NCBI GenBank assembly: GCA_023404095.1
Contig: JAEYDD010000026.1
Span: 124,001 to 188,000, forward strand
Direction of reading: 5' to 3'
Origin: Pseudomonadota bacterium
GTDB taxonomy: Bacteria > Pseudomonadota > Alphaproteobacteria > Rhizobiales > Rhizobiaceae
Length of the DNA: 64,000 nt
This document shows positions 50,654 through 59,583 of the stretch, in pieces (position 1 is the stretch's first letter; each line of letters starts with the position of its first letter). The notes under the pieces were generated by a model. That model was not told where the DNA came from. It saw only the letters and a list, made by a program, of their open reading frames with translations, and did no database searches. Position numbers and translations under genes: made by a program.

Positions 50654-52135
50654 TCAGGCGATGTTGCCCATGCAGAGATACTTCATCTCCAGATAGTCGT
50701 CGGCGCCGTGCGTGGAGCCTTCGCGCCCCATGCCGGACTGCTTGACGCCGCCAAAGGGGGCAGCCTCCGAGGAAATCAGGCCAGTGTTGATGCCGACCAT
50801 CCCGTATTCCAGCGCCTCGGCAACCTTCCACACCTTCTTCAGGTCTGCGGCATAGAAATAGGCCGCAAGGCCGAACTCCGTGTCGTTTGCCTGGGCGATG
50901 ACGTCCTCGACCGTCTCGAAACGGAAGAGCGGCGCCACCGGACCGAAGGTTTCCTCGCGGGCGACCTTCATCGTCCTGTCCACGCCGGTCAGGATCGTGG
51001 GGCTAAAGAAGGTGCCTTTGCCGTCGACGCGCCTGCCGCCGGCAACGACCTTCGCGCCCTTGGATACCGCATCGGCGATGTGCGCCTCGACCTTGTCGAT
51101 GGCAGCCTCCTCGATCAGCGGGCCGATCGCGACGCCGGCTTCGAAGCCGTTGCCCACGGATAGCTGATGCACTTTCGCGGCCAGTTTCTCCGCAAAGGTG
51201 TCGTAGATCTTCGACTGGACGTAGATGCGGTTCGCGCACACGCAGGTCTGGCCTGCGTTGCGGTACTTGGAAACGAGTGCTCCCTCGATCGCGGCGTCGA
51301 CATCGGCGTCGTCGAAGACGATGAAAGGCGCGTTGCCGCCGAGTTCGAGGCTCACCTTCTTGATCTGGTCGGAGCACTGGCGCATCAGGATGCGTCCGAC
51401 TTCGGTGGAGCCGGTAAACGAGATCTTGCGGACCTTCGGGTTGAAGCAGAGTTCCTTGCCGATCGCCGGGCCGTCGGTGCCGATGACGACGTTGAAGACG
51501 CCGGCCGGAACCCCTGCCTTCTCCGCAAGCACTGCGAGGGCGAGCGCCGACAGCGGCGTCTGTTCCGCCGGCTTTGAAACGACCGTACAGCCGACGGCGA
51601 GCGCCGGCGCCACCTTGCGGGCGATCATCGCGGAGGGGAAATTCCACGGGGTGATCGTTCCGACGACGCCTACTGGCTGCTTGATCACCAGCATGCGCTT
51701 GTCGGCGGACGGGGCGGGGATGGTTTCGCCATTGATGCGCTTGGCCTCCTCCGCATACCACTCGACGTAGGACGCGGCGTAGAGGATTTCGCCTCTCGCG
51801 TCCGCGAGCGGCTTGCCCATCTCAGCGGTCAGGATCGCTGCGAGTTCGTCGGCATTGGCGATCATGAGGTCGTGCAGCTTGCGCAGGATAGCGCTGCGCT
51901 CCTTGGCAGGCCGTGCGGCCCAGGGACCTTGCGCCTTGTAGGCGGCGTCGATTGCAGCAGCGGTCTCCTCCGCCCCCATCTCCGGCAGCGTGGCCAGCTT
52001 TTCGCCGGTCGCCGGATTGAGAACATCGAAGGTCGAAGTGCCGTTGCCGCCGACCCAGCTGCCGTTGACATAGCCGGAATCGCGCAGGAAATCCGTGGAT
52101 TTCAGGTGCCTGGTAAGGGCGTCGTAGAAGGCCAT
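50654..52135 (-). CDS. gabD: GabD: succinate-semialdehyde dehydrogenase
   Basis: A 493-residue aldehyde dehydrogenase: WNFPSAMIARKVAPALAVGC, FTGSTEVGRIL, the Glu site in VSLELGGNAPFIVF and the nucleophile in NAGQTCVCANRIYV. The CVC pair at the active site is typical of succinate-semialdehyde dehydrogenases. It oxidises succinate semialdehyde from GabT to succinate with NAD(P)+. Downstream of gabT on the same strand, 91 bases apart with a strong hairpin between. Confidence 0.94.
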   Translation of the reverse strand: MAFYDALTRHLKSTDFLRDSGYVNGSWVGGNGTSTFDVLNPATGEKLATLPEMGAEETAAAIDAAYKAQGPWAARPAKERSAILRKLHDLMIANADELAAILTAEMGKPLADARGEILYAASYVEWYAEEAKRINGETIPAPSADKRMLVIKQPVGVVGTITPWNFPSAMIARKVAPALAVGCTVVSKPAEQTPLSALALAVLAEKAGVPAGVFNVVIGTDGPAIGKELCFNPKVRKISFTGSTEVGRILMRQCSDQIKKVSLELGGNAPFIVFDDADVDAAIEGALVSKYRNAGQTCVCANRIYVQSKIYDTFAEKLAAKVHQLSVGNGFEAGVAIGPLIEEAAIDKVEAHIADAVSKGAKVVAGGRRVDGKGTFFSPTILTGVDRTMKVAREETFGPVAPLFRFETVEDVIAQANDTEFGLAAYFYAADLKKVWKVAEALEYGMVGINTGLISSEAAPFGGVKQSGMGREGSTHGADDYLEMKYLCMGNIA

Positions 52136-52166
52136 TTCGTCATTCCTTCAGGTATCACGCAGGGTG

Positions 52167-52190
52167 CGCCCGGACGGTCTTGTCCGGGCG
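52167..52190 (-). promoter_or_regulatory. gabT-gabD intercistronic hairpin
   Basis: Perfect 9-bp GC-rich stem (52167-52175 with 52182-52190) and six-base loop, between gabT and gabD. No U-run follows on the minus strand. Likely mRNA-stability or partial-attenuation element. Confidence 0.55.
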
Positions 52191-52226
52191 TGGTTGCTGT
52201 GGGCAGGTTGCAGGTTCGGCTTTGTG

Positions 52227-53501
52227 TCAGCCGCGGGCTTCGATGATCGCGGCTTCGAGGATATCGAGCGCTTCGGCGAACACCTCGTCCTGAACCGTGA
52301 GCGGTGCAAGGAAGCGGATGACGTTGCCATGGACGCCGCAGGTGAGCAGGATCAGGCCCTTCTCAAGAGCCTTGAGCCGCACCTTGTTGGCAAAATCGGC
52401 ACTCGGCAGCTTGGTCGTCGCGTCGTTGAATTCGACGGCGTTCATGAAGCCGGGTCCGCGCACGTCGACGATTTCCGGAACCTTTTCGCGCAGCGATTCA
52501 AGGCGCTGCTTGAGGCGGTTGCCCAGGCTGGTTGCGCGGTTGCAGAGATCCTCGTCCTTGATCACGTCGAGTACGGCGTGAGCCGCGGCCACACCGAGCG
52601 GGTTACCGGCATAGGTGCCGCCCAGGCCGCCAGGGCCGGGTGCGTCCATGATTTCTGCACGGCCGGTCACAGCCGCAATCGGGAAGCCGCCGCCCAGCCC
52701 CTTGGCCATCGTCGTCAGGTCGGCCACCACACCATGGTGCTCCATGGCGAACAGCTTGCCCGTCCGGGCGAAGCCGGTCTGTACTTCGTCGGCGATCAAC
52801 AGGATGCCGTGCTGGTCGCAGATCTCGCGGATCTGCTTCAGGAATGCCGTGGTTGCCGGGTAGAACCCGCCTTCGCCCTGCACGGGCTCGATGATGATCG
52901 CGGCGACGCGGTTCGGGTCCACATCGGCGGCAAACAGCTTCTTCAGCGAAGCGAGCGACTGTTCCGCCGTCTGGCCATGCAGCTCGACAGGGAAGGGGAT
53001 ATGGAAGACGTCGCCCGGCATCGCGCCGAAGCCGACCTTGTAGGGGACGACCTTGCCGGTCAGCGCCATGCCCATGAAGGTGCGGCCGTGGAAACCACCG
53101 CCGAAAGCGACGACAGCCTGGCGGCCGGTGGCGGCGCGGGCGATCTTCACCGCATTTTCAACAGCTTCCGCGCCCGTCGTCACGAAGATCGTCTTCTTGG
53201 CGAAATTGCCCGGGACGAGCTCGTTCAGGCGCTCGGCAAGCTCGACGTAGTTCTCGTAGGGAACGACCTGGTGGCAGGTGTGGGTAAAGCGGTCCAGCTG
53301 CTTCTTGACTGCTTCGATGACGCGCGGATGCCGGTGGCCGGTGTTGACCACCGCGATGCCCGCGGCGAAGTCGATGTAGCGGTTGCCTTCCTTGTCCCAG
53401 ATCTCCGAATTCTCGGCCCGGTCGGCATAAATCTGCGTGGTCATGCCAACCCCGCGGGAGATGGCAGCGTTTTTGCGGTCTGTAAGGGAGGTCGCGGTCA
53501 T
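52227..53501 (-). CDS. gabT: GabT: 4-aminobutyrate aminotransferase
   Basis: A 424-residue class III aminotransferase: FVTTGAEAVENAVKIARAAT, FGGGFHGRT, LIADEVQTGFARTGK and the PLP-Lys motif TTMAKGLGGGFP. It converts GABA and alpha-ketoglutarate to succinate semialdehyde and glutamate; gabD then oxidises the product. Starts at ATG 53501 and faces a divergent regulator gene 204 bases away; two operator-like repeats lie between. Confidence 0.94.
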   Translation of the reverse strand: MTATSLTDRKNAAISRGVGMTTQIYADRAENSEIWDKEGNRYIDFAAGIAVVNTGHRHPRVIEAVKKQLDRFTHTCHQVVPYENYVELAERLNELVPGNFAKKTIFVTTGAEAVENAVKIARAATGRQAVVAFGGGFHGRTFMGMALTGKVVPYKVGFGAMPGDVFHIPFPVELHGQTAEQSLASLKKLFAADVDPNRVAAIIIEPVQGEGGFYPATTAFLKQIREICDQHGILLIADEVQTGFARTGKLFAMEHHGVVADLTTMAKGLGGGFPIAAVTGRAEIMDAPGPGGLGGTYAGNPLGVAAAHAVLDVIKDEDLCNRATSLGNRLKQRLESLREKVPEIVDVRGPGFMNAVEFNDATTKLPSADFANKVRLKALEKGLILLTCGVHGNVIRFLAPLTVQDEVFAEALDILEAAIIEARG

Positions 53502-53533
53502 GATGCAGATCCTGGAGCTAGAGAAAGGCTATA

Positions 53534-53586
53534 TCTTGCATTTTTTCTGCAAGACTTTGTGGAATAGCTACATTTTTTCTGTAAGA
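53534..53586. promoter_or_regulatory. two operator-like repeats upstream of gabT
   Basis: TGCATTTTTTCTGCAAGA at 53537-53554 and TACATTTTTTCTGTAAGA at 53569-53586 match at 16 of 18 bases and start 32 bases apart, about three helix turns. The first is itself symmetric: TCTTGCA (53534-53540) and TGCAAGA (53548-53554). They lie 33 to 85 bases before the gabT start, so a regulator bound here could control gabT and its divergent gene. Confidence 0.6.
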
Positions 53587-53705
53587 TTGCAACGGGTATT
53601 TTGGTGCTGAACGGCCCTTTCGGCAAAGGCGGGAAACGTCGTGCCACCCACCGCTTCGCAAGCTGCTATAACGCAGCAATTATACAGGAATTGGGGTTGA
53701 TTGGC

Positions 53706-54533
53706 ATGAACGAGCGGGACAACGTTCACTATAAGGTAGCGGAGGCGGCCCGCATGGCCGGCGTCTCCGCGTCCACGCTCCGCCTTTGGGAAAGCCAGGG
53801 ACTCGTCGTGCCCGGACGTTCCGACACCGGCCACCGGCAATATAGTGCCGATGATGTGGCGCGACTGAAGAAGATCGCCTGGTACCGCACCGAGCGGGGC
53901 CTTAACCCCGCGGCCATACGCCAGGCGCTGGACAGCGAGGACGCCGGGGCAGAGGCGGGCGTCTCCGTTCCGTTCGTCGATGGCGATGCATCGCTTGGGG
54001 TCGGCCGCAAGTTCCGCGCCTTGCGCCATGCGGCCGGCAGGACGCTCGACCAGGTCGCAGGCGACATCGGCATTGCGACCTCCGTGCTTTCGACGTTCGA
54101 ACGCACGTCTCAGGGCGTGACCTTCCGGGTGATGCACGATCTTGCGGAATACTATGGAACGACGGTCTCGAAACTGTCGGGCGAGGACGAGGCCGAGAGG
54201 CGCAGCCTCGTGCGCGCCGGCGAGTGGAAGTTCTGGCCGGAGACGTCACCGGGCGTGACTGTCCAGGTGCTGGCGGACGGGCGCAACATGATGGATTGCC
54301 ATCGCTTCGTTCTGTCCGCCGGCGCCTCGAGCGACGGGGCTTACCGTCACGAGGGCGAGGAATTCATCCACGTGCTCTGTGGCCGCTTCGAAATGGTGCT
54401 GGACGGGGACGAGTTTCACGACCTCGGACCGGGGGACTCGCTCTATTTCGACAGTCGCCGCCATCACTCCTGGCGCAATCGCCACGACGGAGAGACGGTG
54501 CTCATCTGGATCAATACCCCGCCGACGTTCTGA
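53706..54533 (+). CDS. MerR + XRE + cupin three-domain regulator
   Basis: A 275-residue protein with three domains. Residues 7-75 are a MerR-type winged helix (YKVAEAARMAGVSASTLRLWE, GHRQYSADDVARLKKI). Residues 98-157 are an XRE-type helix-turn-helix (VGRKFRALRHAAGRTLDQVA, LSTFERTSQGVTFRVMHDL). Residues 195-275 are a cupin (HEGEEFIHVLCGRFEMVL, LGPGDSLYFDSRRHHSWRN) that could bind a small ligand. XRE-cupin regulators of amine and GABA catabolism (PuuR type) are well known; an added MerR domain is less usual. Divergent from gabT, so control of gabT/gabD is likely. Start at 53706; the frame is open to 53601. Confidence 0.85.
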   Translation: MNERDNVHYKVAEAARMAGVSASTLRLWESQGLVVPGRSDTGHRQYSADDVARLKKIAWYRTERGLNPAAIRQALDSEDAGAEAGVSVPFVDGDASLGVGRKFRALRHAAGRTLDQVAGDIGIATSVLSTFERTSQGVTFRVMHDLAEYYGTTVSKLSGEDEAERRSLVRAGEWKFWPETSPGVTVQVLADGRNMMDCHRFVLSAGASSDGAYRHEGEEFIHVLCGRFEMVLDGDEFHDLGPGDSLYFDSRRHHSWRNRHDGETVLIWINTPPTF

Positions 54534-54583
54534 GACCTGCACGGTTTGGCGCGATTGCAGACAGGGCGTTTCTTGCCAATGCG

Positions 54584-55813
54584 CTATTGAAGCGCCGGCG
54601 ACGGCCGGGCGCATTGTTGGAAGGCGACAGTCGGCTGCTTGGGCGCGCGCTGCTGCGAGACCGGGCCGGGATCTGGCGCTTCCGGCGGGTTGCACTCGAT
54701 TGTGACCCCCACGATGCCGTCCCAACCCTTCAGGATGATGTCCCTTGCTCGCCGCTGTTCCTCAACGGTCGGGAAAACGGGTTCGGCGCGACCGCCCTTT
54801 CCGTCGCTCTGGGGGCTCGGCAAGTCCTGCAGGAGGTTCGCCGGAACCTTGCGTTCCCGCAGCAGCGCTCCGAGCCGGATCGGGTGGCAGCGGCCGGCAA
54901 GCATGATCAGTTGCACCTCGTCTGAATAAAGATGTTCCATCCAGAGCCGTGCAGCATTTGGACGCCGCGCATATGCGCTGATGGCCTGCGCATAAACGCC
55001 GGCGACGATGCCCGTTCGCGGACGGACTACCGCGATGCGTGTCTTACCCGCAAGAGCATCGCGATCGCCGAGTGCCAGATGATCCCATCGGATCAGAACC
55101 GGTGTGCGGCCGTCAGAGAGGGTTTCGGCGTAGCCGATCATGGGTGCGAGATTGCCGCGCCGGTTCAGTTCGGCAAAAAACTCCAGTCCGCGCTGAGCAG
55201 CCTCCTCGATCCGCCCATTCGTTGCCGAGAGGCCCGCGGCCAGCACCGTCTGGATCGTCTGGTTCGAGCCTGGCGCGCCGGCGATCCCGATCGCATTCCT
55301 GAACTCCGGCGATGCGAGATCTGGCCAATCTACGGGAAGGCGGGCGACACGGTCGGCGTTCACTTCGAACACGAGGAGCCCATAGTAGTTGCCGTACCAA
55401 TAGCCGTCAGGATCCTTTGCCGCCTCGGGAATAGAATCCCATGTCGATACCTTATACGGTTGCAGCAACCCCTCGCTTCTTGCCGCTTCCGCAAAGGAAA
55501 GACCCACGTCGATCACGTCCGGCCCGATGGGATCGTCATGGCCACGACTTGCCCGAATTGCCTCGAGCTCCGTCTCTGAGGAGGCTTCCGGTTGCAATTC
55601 GTCCACCGCCAGCCCGTACCGCGCCTTGAAGCCGTCGATGATGCGACCGTAATTGCACCAGTCTCGCGGCAGGGCGATCACCGAAAGACGGCCCTCCTTT
55701 TGGGCCGCCGCCACGAGTTCGTCCGGCGGAGCGGCCGCCGCAATGATGGTGGATGCAAGAAGCATCAATGCCGATGTTGCAAGAAAGCCCGTCGCTGCCA
55801 GCATTCGTCTCAT
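54584..55813 (-). CDS. ABC-type substrate-binding protein without adjacent permease
   Basis: A 409-residue periplasmic binding protein of the Fbp/PotD-like class. A signal peptide (ATGFLATSALMLLASTIIAAAA) follows ATG 55813, which has GGAGGGG eight bases upstream; a longer frame to 55996 enters the next gene. Core features: LVAAAQKEGRLSVIALP near the start, DVIDVGLSFAEAARSEGLL, and GVYAQAISAYARRPNAARLWMEHLYSDE. The C-terminal 35 residues are Pro/Gln-rich. No permease or ATPase lies nearby, so the partner is elsewhere. It follows the metal ATPase by 71 bases on the same strand. Ligand unknown. Confidence 0.82.
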   Translation of the reverse strand: MRRMLAATGFLATSALMLLASTIIAAAAPPDELVAAAQKEGRLSVIALPRDWCNYGRIIDGFKARYGLAVDELQPEASSETELEAIRASRGHDDPIGPDVIDVGLSFAEAARSEGLLQPYKVSTWDSIPEAAKDPDGYWYGNYYGLLVFEVNADRVARLPVDWPDLASPEFRNAIGIAGAPGSNQTIQTVLAAGLSATNGRIEEAAQRGLEFFAELNRRGNLAPMIGYAETLSDGRTPVLIRWDHLALGDRDALAGKTRIAVVRPRTGIVAGVYAQAISAYARRPNAARLWMEHLYSDEVQLIMLAGRCHPIRLGALLRERKVPANLLQDLPSPQSDGKGGRAEPVFPTVEEQRRARDIILKGWDGIVGVTIECNPPEAPDPGPVSQQRAPKQPTVAFQQCARPSPALQ

Positions 55814-55884
55814 CGTCGCCCCTCCATCCGCGGACAACGCATGAGAGATTTTACCACTTCGCAGGAGCGCAGGCCATCCTGGCG

Positions 55885-58251
55885 CTAGGCCGCGCGCGGT
55901 TTCGTGGCGATCGCACCCGCGCTCGGCAGCAGCAGCCGCATCGCGTTCAGCGTCACCAGCACGGTCGCACCGGTGTCGGCGAAGACGGCGATCCACAGAC
56001 CGGTGATGCCGAAGATCGTGGTGACGAGGAAGACCGCCTTCAGGCCGAGGGCAATGGCGACGTTCTGGCGGATGTTCGCCATGGTCGCCCGGCCGAGCGC
56101 GATCGCGCGCGCGACATCCACGACACGGTTACCCATCAGCGCCACACCTGCGGTCTCGCGCGCCAGGCCGGTGCCGGAGCCCATTGCCATGCCGACGCTG
56201 GCTGCCGCCAGCGCCGCCGCATCGTTGATCCCGTCTCCGACCATCACCACGCCGCGCTTTTGCGACATCGCCTTCAAGGCGTCGACCTTGTCTGCCGGCA
56301 ACAATCCGCCGCGCGCGTCGTCGATGGAAAGGGCACGGCCGATGGCGGCCGCCGTCGCCGGATTGTCGCCGGAGAGCATCGCGGTCTCGACGCCGAGTGC
56401 CCTGAGCGCCTCTATGCCCTGGCGGGCGTCGTCGCGCGGCTCGTCGCGCAGCGCGATGGCCCCGATGCCGACGCCGTCGGCGATGATCACAGCGATGGTG
56501 TTGCCGGCCTGCTGCATCGTCTTGATTCTGTCTGCAAGCGCAGGCCCGATCTTGCCCTCCTCGGCTGCGAAGCGCGGCGCGCCGATGAATATCGTACGCC
56601 CCTCCGCGAAGCCGGAAACGCCGCGTCCCGCCAGCGCCCTGACGCGCGACGCGATCACCGGCGCCAGGCCTTTCGCCTTCGCCTCTGCAACGATCGCTTC
56701 CGCCAGGGGATGGCTCGATCCCGCCTCGATGGCCGACGCGAGCGCCAGCAGTTCGGCCGCGCCGCCTTCGACGGCATGAACCTCGGTCACTGCCGGCCTG
56801 CCCTTGGTCAGGGTGCCCGTCTTGTCGAAGGCCACGACGTCAGCCTTGGCGATCGTTTCCAGAATGACGCCGCCCTTGACGAGAATGCCGCCACGGGCGG
56901 AGGAAGACAGCGCCGAGGCCACCGCCGCGGGAACGGAAATGACCAGCGCACACGGGCAGCCGATCAGGAGAAGGGCGAGGCCGCGATAGATCCAGGTGTC
57001 CCAGTCGCCGTCGATGAACAGCGGCGGAATGACGGCGACAAGCAACCCTAGGGCTGCGACCAGCGGCGTGTATATCCGCGAGAACGCGTCGATGAAGCGC
57101 TCGGCCGGCGCCTTGGCGTCCTGCGCCTCCTCGACGAGTTGGACGATGCGGGCGATCGTGTTGTCCGAGGCGGTCTTTTCTGCGCGGATCTTCAGCGCCG
57201 CATCGACGACGATGGAACCTGCGAAAACCTTCTCCTCCGGACCGCGCGAAACCGGAACGCTTTCCCCGGTAATGGCTGCTTCATCCAGATGCGCGCGCCC
57301 CTCGACGACGGTGCCGTCGGCAGCGACGTGGTCGCCGGGGCGGGCAAGCACGATCTGTCCGGGACGTATCTCGGAGGCGGGAATTTCGCGGACGACCCCG
57401 TCCTCCTCGATGAACGCCCGATCGGGAACGAGAGAGGCGAGCGCCTGGATGCCGGCACGGGCGCGCCCGGCCGCATAGGCTTCCAGAACTTCTCCGCTTG
57501 CGAAAAGGAAGACGACGACCGTCGCCTCGGCCGGCTCGCCGATCAGGACCGCACCGATTACGGCGATCGTCATCAGCATCTCGATGGTGAACGGCGCGCC
57601 CGCGCGTGCTGCTGCGAACGCACTGCGCGCGAACGGCAGCGCCAGCAGGATCGCCGCCGCGACGAACATCCAGTGCCCCATCTGCGGCGAGAAATGGCTT
57701 ACGGTGAAGCAGACCGCCGTGGCAGCGCCGCCGATGATGGCATGCAGTCCCTTGAAGGTTCGCCACCACGCGACAGGCGCTGGTCGCCGCGCGGGCGCGT
57801 CTTCGGTGAGCAGTTCGGCGCCGTAGCCGAGGCTTTCCACACGGTCGAGCACGGCTGCAAGCGGCGTCTTCGTCTCGTCGAGCGCGACCGACATCATCTC
57901 CCGGGTAACCGAGACGCGGACGTCCGATACGCCTGCCATGCCGCTCACGGCGGTGCGGATGGTATTTGCGCAACTGGCGCAATCCATCCCGGAGACACGC
58001 AGGCGCCGGTAGCCGTCGATCGCCTCCGGGAGGGCTGCGTCGGCGAACGAGTCGCCATCGGAAGCGCAGCTTGCACCGTGCCCGTGTCCCGCGTGCTCGT
58101 CGTTGTGGCATGGGTCGCCAGTCTCTGCCGCCTCCGCATGGGCATGCCCACCGCAGCAGGCGTGGTCATGGCCCGCATTCGCGTCTTGGTCGCGCTTGTG
58201 CTCTTCCGCGGGGGAGGGCGTGGCGGAGGCTTGGGGACGGTGATCGTGCAT
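55885..58251 (-). CDS. zntA: heavy-metal P-type ATPase (Zn/Cd/Pb export, ZntA type)
   Basis: A 788-residue P1B-type ATPase. The first 75 residues are His-rich (HDHACCGGHAHAEA, HAGHGHG), then an HMA domain with GMDCASC (Cys91, Cys94). The membrane metal site is CPC at 432-434, the phosphorylated Asp476 lies in DKTGTLTKG, and the hinge region reads GDGINDAAAL. It should export Zn2+, Cd2+ or Pb2+ from the cytoplasm. Divergent from a MerR regulator, with a MerR-type promoter between. Confidence 0.93.
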   Translation of the reverse strand: MHDHRPQASATPSPAEEHKRDQDANAGHDHACCGGHAHAEAAETGDPCHNDEHAGHGHGASCASDGDSFADAALPEAIDGYRRLRVSGMDCASCANTIRTAVSGMAGVSDVRVSVTREMMSVALDETKTPLAAVLDRVESLGYGAELLTEDAPARRPAPVAWWRTFKGLHAIIGGAATAVCFTVSHFSPQMGHWMFVAAAILLALPFARSAFAAARAGAPFTIEMLMTIAVIGAVLIGEPAEATVVVFLFASGEVLEAYAAGRARAGIQALASLVPDRAFIEEDGVVREIPASEIRPGQIVLARPGDHVAADGTVVEGRAHLDEAAITGESVPVSRGPEEKVFAGSIVVDAALKIRAEKTASDNTIARIVQLVEEAQDAKAPAERFIDAFSRIYTPLVAALGLLVAVIPPLFIDGDWDTWIYRGLALLLIGCPCALVISVPAAVASALSSSARGGILVKGGVILETIAKADVVAFDKTGTLTKGRPAVTEVHAVEGGAAELLALASAIEAGSSHPLAEAIVAEAKAKGLAPVIASRVRALAGRGVSGFAEGRTIFIGAPRFAAEEGKIGPALADRIKTMQQAGNTIAVIIADGVGIGAIALRDEPRDDARQGIEALRALGVETAMLSGDNPATAAAIGRALSIDDARGGLLPADKVDALKAMSQKRGVVMVGDGINDAAALAAASVGMAMGSGTGLARETAGVALMGNRVVDVARAIALGRATMANIRQNVAIALGLKAVFLVTTIFGITGLWIAVFADTGATVLVTLNAMRLLLPSAGAIATKPRAA

Positions 58252-58275
58252 TGCAAATCTCCTTGATTTGCACCA

Positions 58276-58306
58276 CCTATAATTCCTGTAGTCACTAGAG
58301 CTTCAA
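58276..58306 (-). promoter_or_regulatory. MerR-type promoter/operator of the metal ATPase gene
   Basis: On the minus strand TTGAAG (58306-58301) and TATAGG (58281-58276) are separated by 19 bases, the lengthened spacer typical of MerR-activated promoters. An imperfect dyad CTGTAGT-C-ACTAGAG is centred at 58293 inside the spacer. 25 bases separate the -10 box from the ATPase start. Confidence 0.78.
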
Positions 58307-58318
58307 GCGGAAAAATTC

Positions 58319-58753
58319 ATGGAACACGTCTTTTCTATCGGCAAGCTCGCCGCAGCCAGCGGGTCGAAGGTCGAGACGATCCGCTACTACGAGGCGATCG
58401 GCCTTCTGCCCGAGCCGGAACGCAACACCGGCAACCAGCGCCGCTATTCCGCGCGCCACTATGACAGGCTCGTGTTTATACTGCACGCCCGCGACCTCGG
58501 ACTTTCGATCGAGTCCATACGGCAGCTGATCGATCTCTCCTCGCATCCCGACATGCCTTGCCACGATGCCGACGAAATCGCGCGACGTCAGCTTGACGAC
58601 GTCCGTCAGCGCATCGCCCGGCTGAAGCTGCTGGAGGCGGAACTCGAGCGGACGCTTTCGGATTGCAGTCACGGCACGATCGCCGAATGCAAGGTGATCG
58701 AGACGCTCGCCCAGTGCGGTGCCTGCGAACGCCACCATCGTCCGCCGCGTTGA
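58319..58753 (+). CDS. MerR-family heavy-metal-responsive regulator (ZntR/CadR/PbrR type)
   Basis: A 144-residue regulator: SIGKLAAASGSKVETIRYYE and GLLPEPERNTGNQRRYS form the DNA-binding domain, followed by a dimerisation helix (about 80-118). Metal-site candidates are Cys81, Cys116 and Cys124, with a second pair Cys133/Cys136 near the end; the arrangement fits ZntR/CadR/PbrR rather than copper-type CueR. Divergent from the ATPase gene; it would sense Zn, Cd or Pb and activate that gene through the 19-bp-spacer promoter. Confidence 0.92.
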   Translation: MEHVFSIGKLAAASGSKVETIRYYEAIGLLPEPERNTGNQRRYSARHYDRLVFILHARDLGLSIESIRQLIDLSSHPDMPCHDADEIARRQLDDVRQRIARLKLLEAELERTLSDCSHGTIAECKVIETLAQCGACERHHRPPR

Positions 58754-58817
58754 CGACGGCCTCAGCCCGTTTCGAGCGGCCTTGGTAATGCCGCGGTAAG
58801 CGTGTAGGCATAGGCGG

Positions 58818-59099
58818 ATGAACGAGAAAAAGCGACCGATGCGGATGGGGAGGATGGCCGTGGGTGCTGCCGTGGTTGCCGGCCTCCATGTGGCCCCCCT
58901 TGCCTCGGAGGCGGCCGGCGCGGCTTCCGCGCCCGCCATGGCGCCGGCGCGCGACCCGAACATCGCCGTCCAGGAGGAATTCGATCTGGCACGGCAGAGT
59001 GGCACGGTAGAGGCCTTTGATCTTTTCATCCGGCGCCATCCGAAGCATCCGCTGGCGGCGGTGGCACGCGAGGAGCTTCGCAAGCTCGGTGGAAAATAG
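58818..59099 (+). CDS. small secreted protein of unknown function
   Basis: A 93-residue protein with a basic N-terminus (NEKKRPMRMGRM), a signal-like hydrophobic segment and Ala/Pro-rich linker, then a conserved-looking helical module EEFDLARQSGTVEAFDLFIRRHPKHPLAAVAREEL. That module resembles TPR-like caspase-associated linker helices seen in Rhizobiales proteins, where the motif RHPxHPLA recurs. No catalytic motif. The start is weak (no strong ribosome site). Confidence 0.6.
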   Translation: MNEKKRPMRMGRMAVGAAVVAGLHVAPLASEAAGAASAPAMAPARDPNIAVQEEFDLARQSGTVEAFDLFIRRHPKHPLAAVAREELRKLGGK

Positions 59100-59145
59100 G
59101 GAAGGATCCGGCTGCGGCGCTGGCATCCCTTGGACGAGTAAGGCG

Positions 59146-59583
59146 ATGGTCGACGATGCAACCTATGAACTGGCTCGATTTCACCAGGCGCAAGCGGGGA
59201 CCTATTCGCAGGCGCTCGGCGAGTTGAAGCGCGGGCGGAAGGAAACCCACTGGATGTGGTTCATCTTTCCGCAGTTCGAAGGACTCGGACTGTCGGCGAT
59301 GTCGCAACGCTATGCGATCCGATCCCGAGGCGAGGCGCGGGCCTATCTCGCCGACCCTATCCTCGGCGGCAGGCTCCGGGAATGCGTCGCCGCGCTTCTT
59401 GCCGTCCCCGACAAATCGGCGCATGCGATCATGGGTTCTCCCGATGACAGGAAGCTGCAGTCCTGTCTGACCTTGTTTGCAGCGATCGGCGATGATCCAG
59501 CGCTTTTCGAACAGGCGTTGTCGCACTTCTATGATGGAGTGACGGACCAGGAGACGCTGAAATTGCTGTCAAGGCATCCCTAG
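59146..59583 (+). CDS. DUF1810 family protein
   Basis: A 145-residue protein with ELARFHQAQAGTYSQALGELKRGRKETHWMWFIFPQ near its start, then the conserved SAMSQRYAIRS and DDRKLQSCLTLFA, all hallmarks of DUF1810. Function unknown. ATG at 59146 follows AAGG; the frame is open to 59017 but the leader overlaps the previous gene. It stands alone before the amino-acid ABC operon. Confidence 0.88.
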   Translation: MVDDATYELARFHQAQAGTYSQALGELKRGRKETHWMWFIFPQFEGLGLSAMSQRYAIRSRGEARAYLADPILGGRLRECVAALLAVPDKSAHAIMGSPDDRKLQSCLTLFAAIGDDPALFEQALSHFYDGVTDQETLKLLSRHP

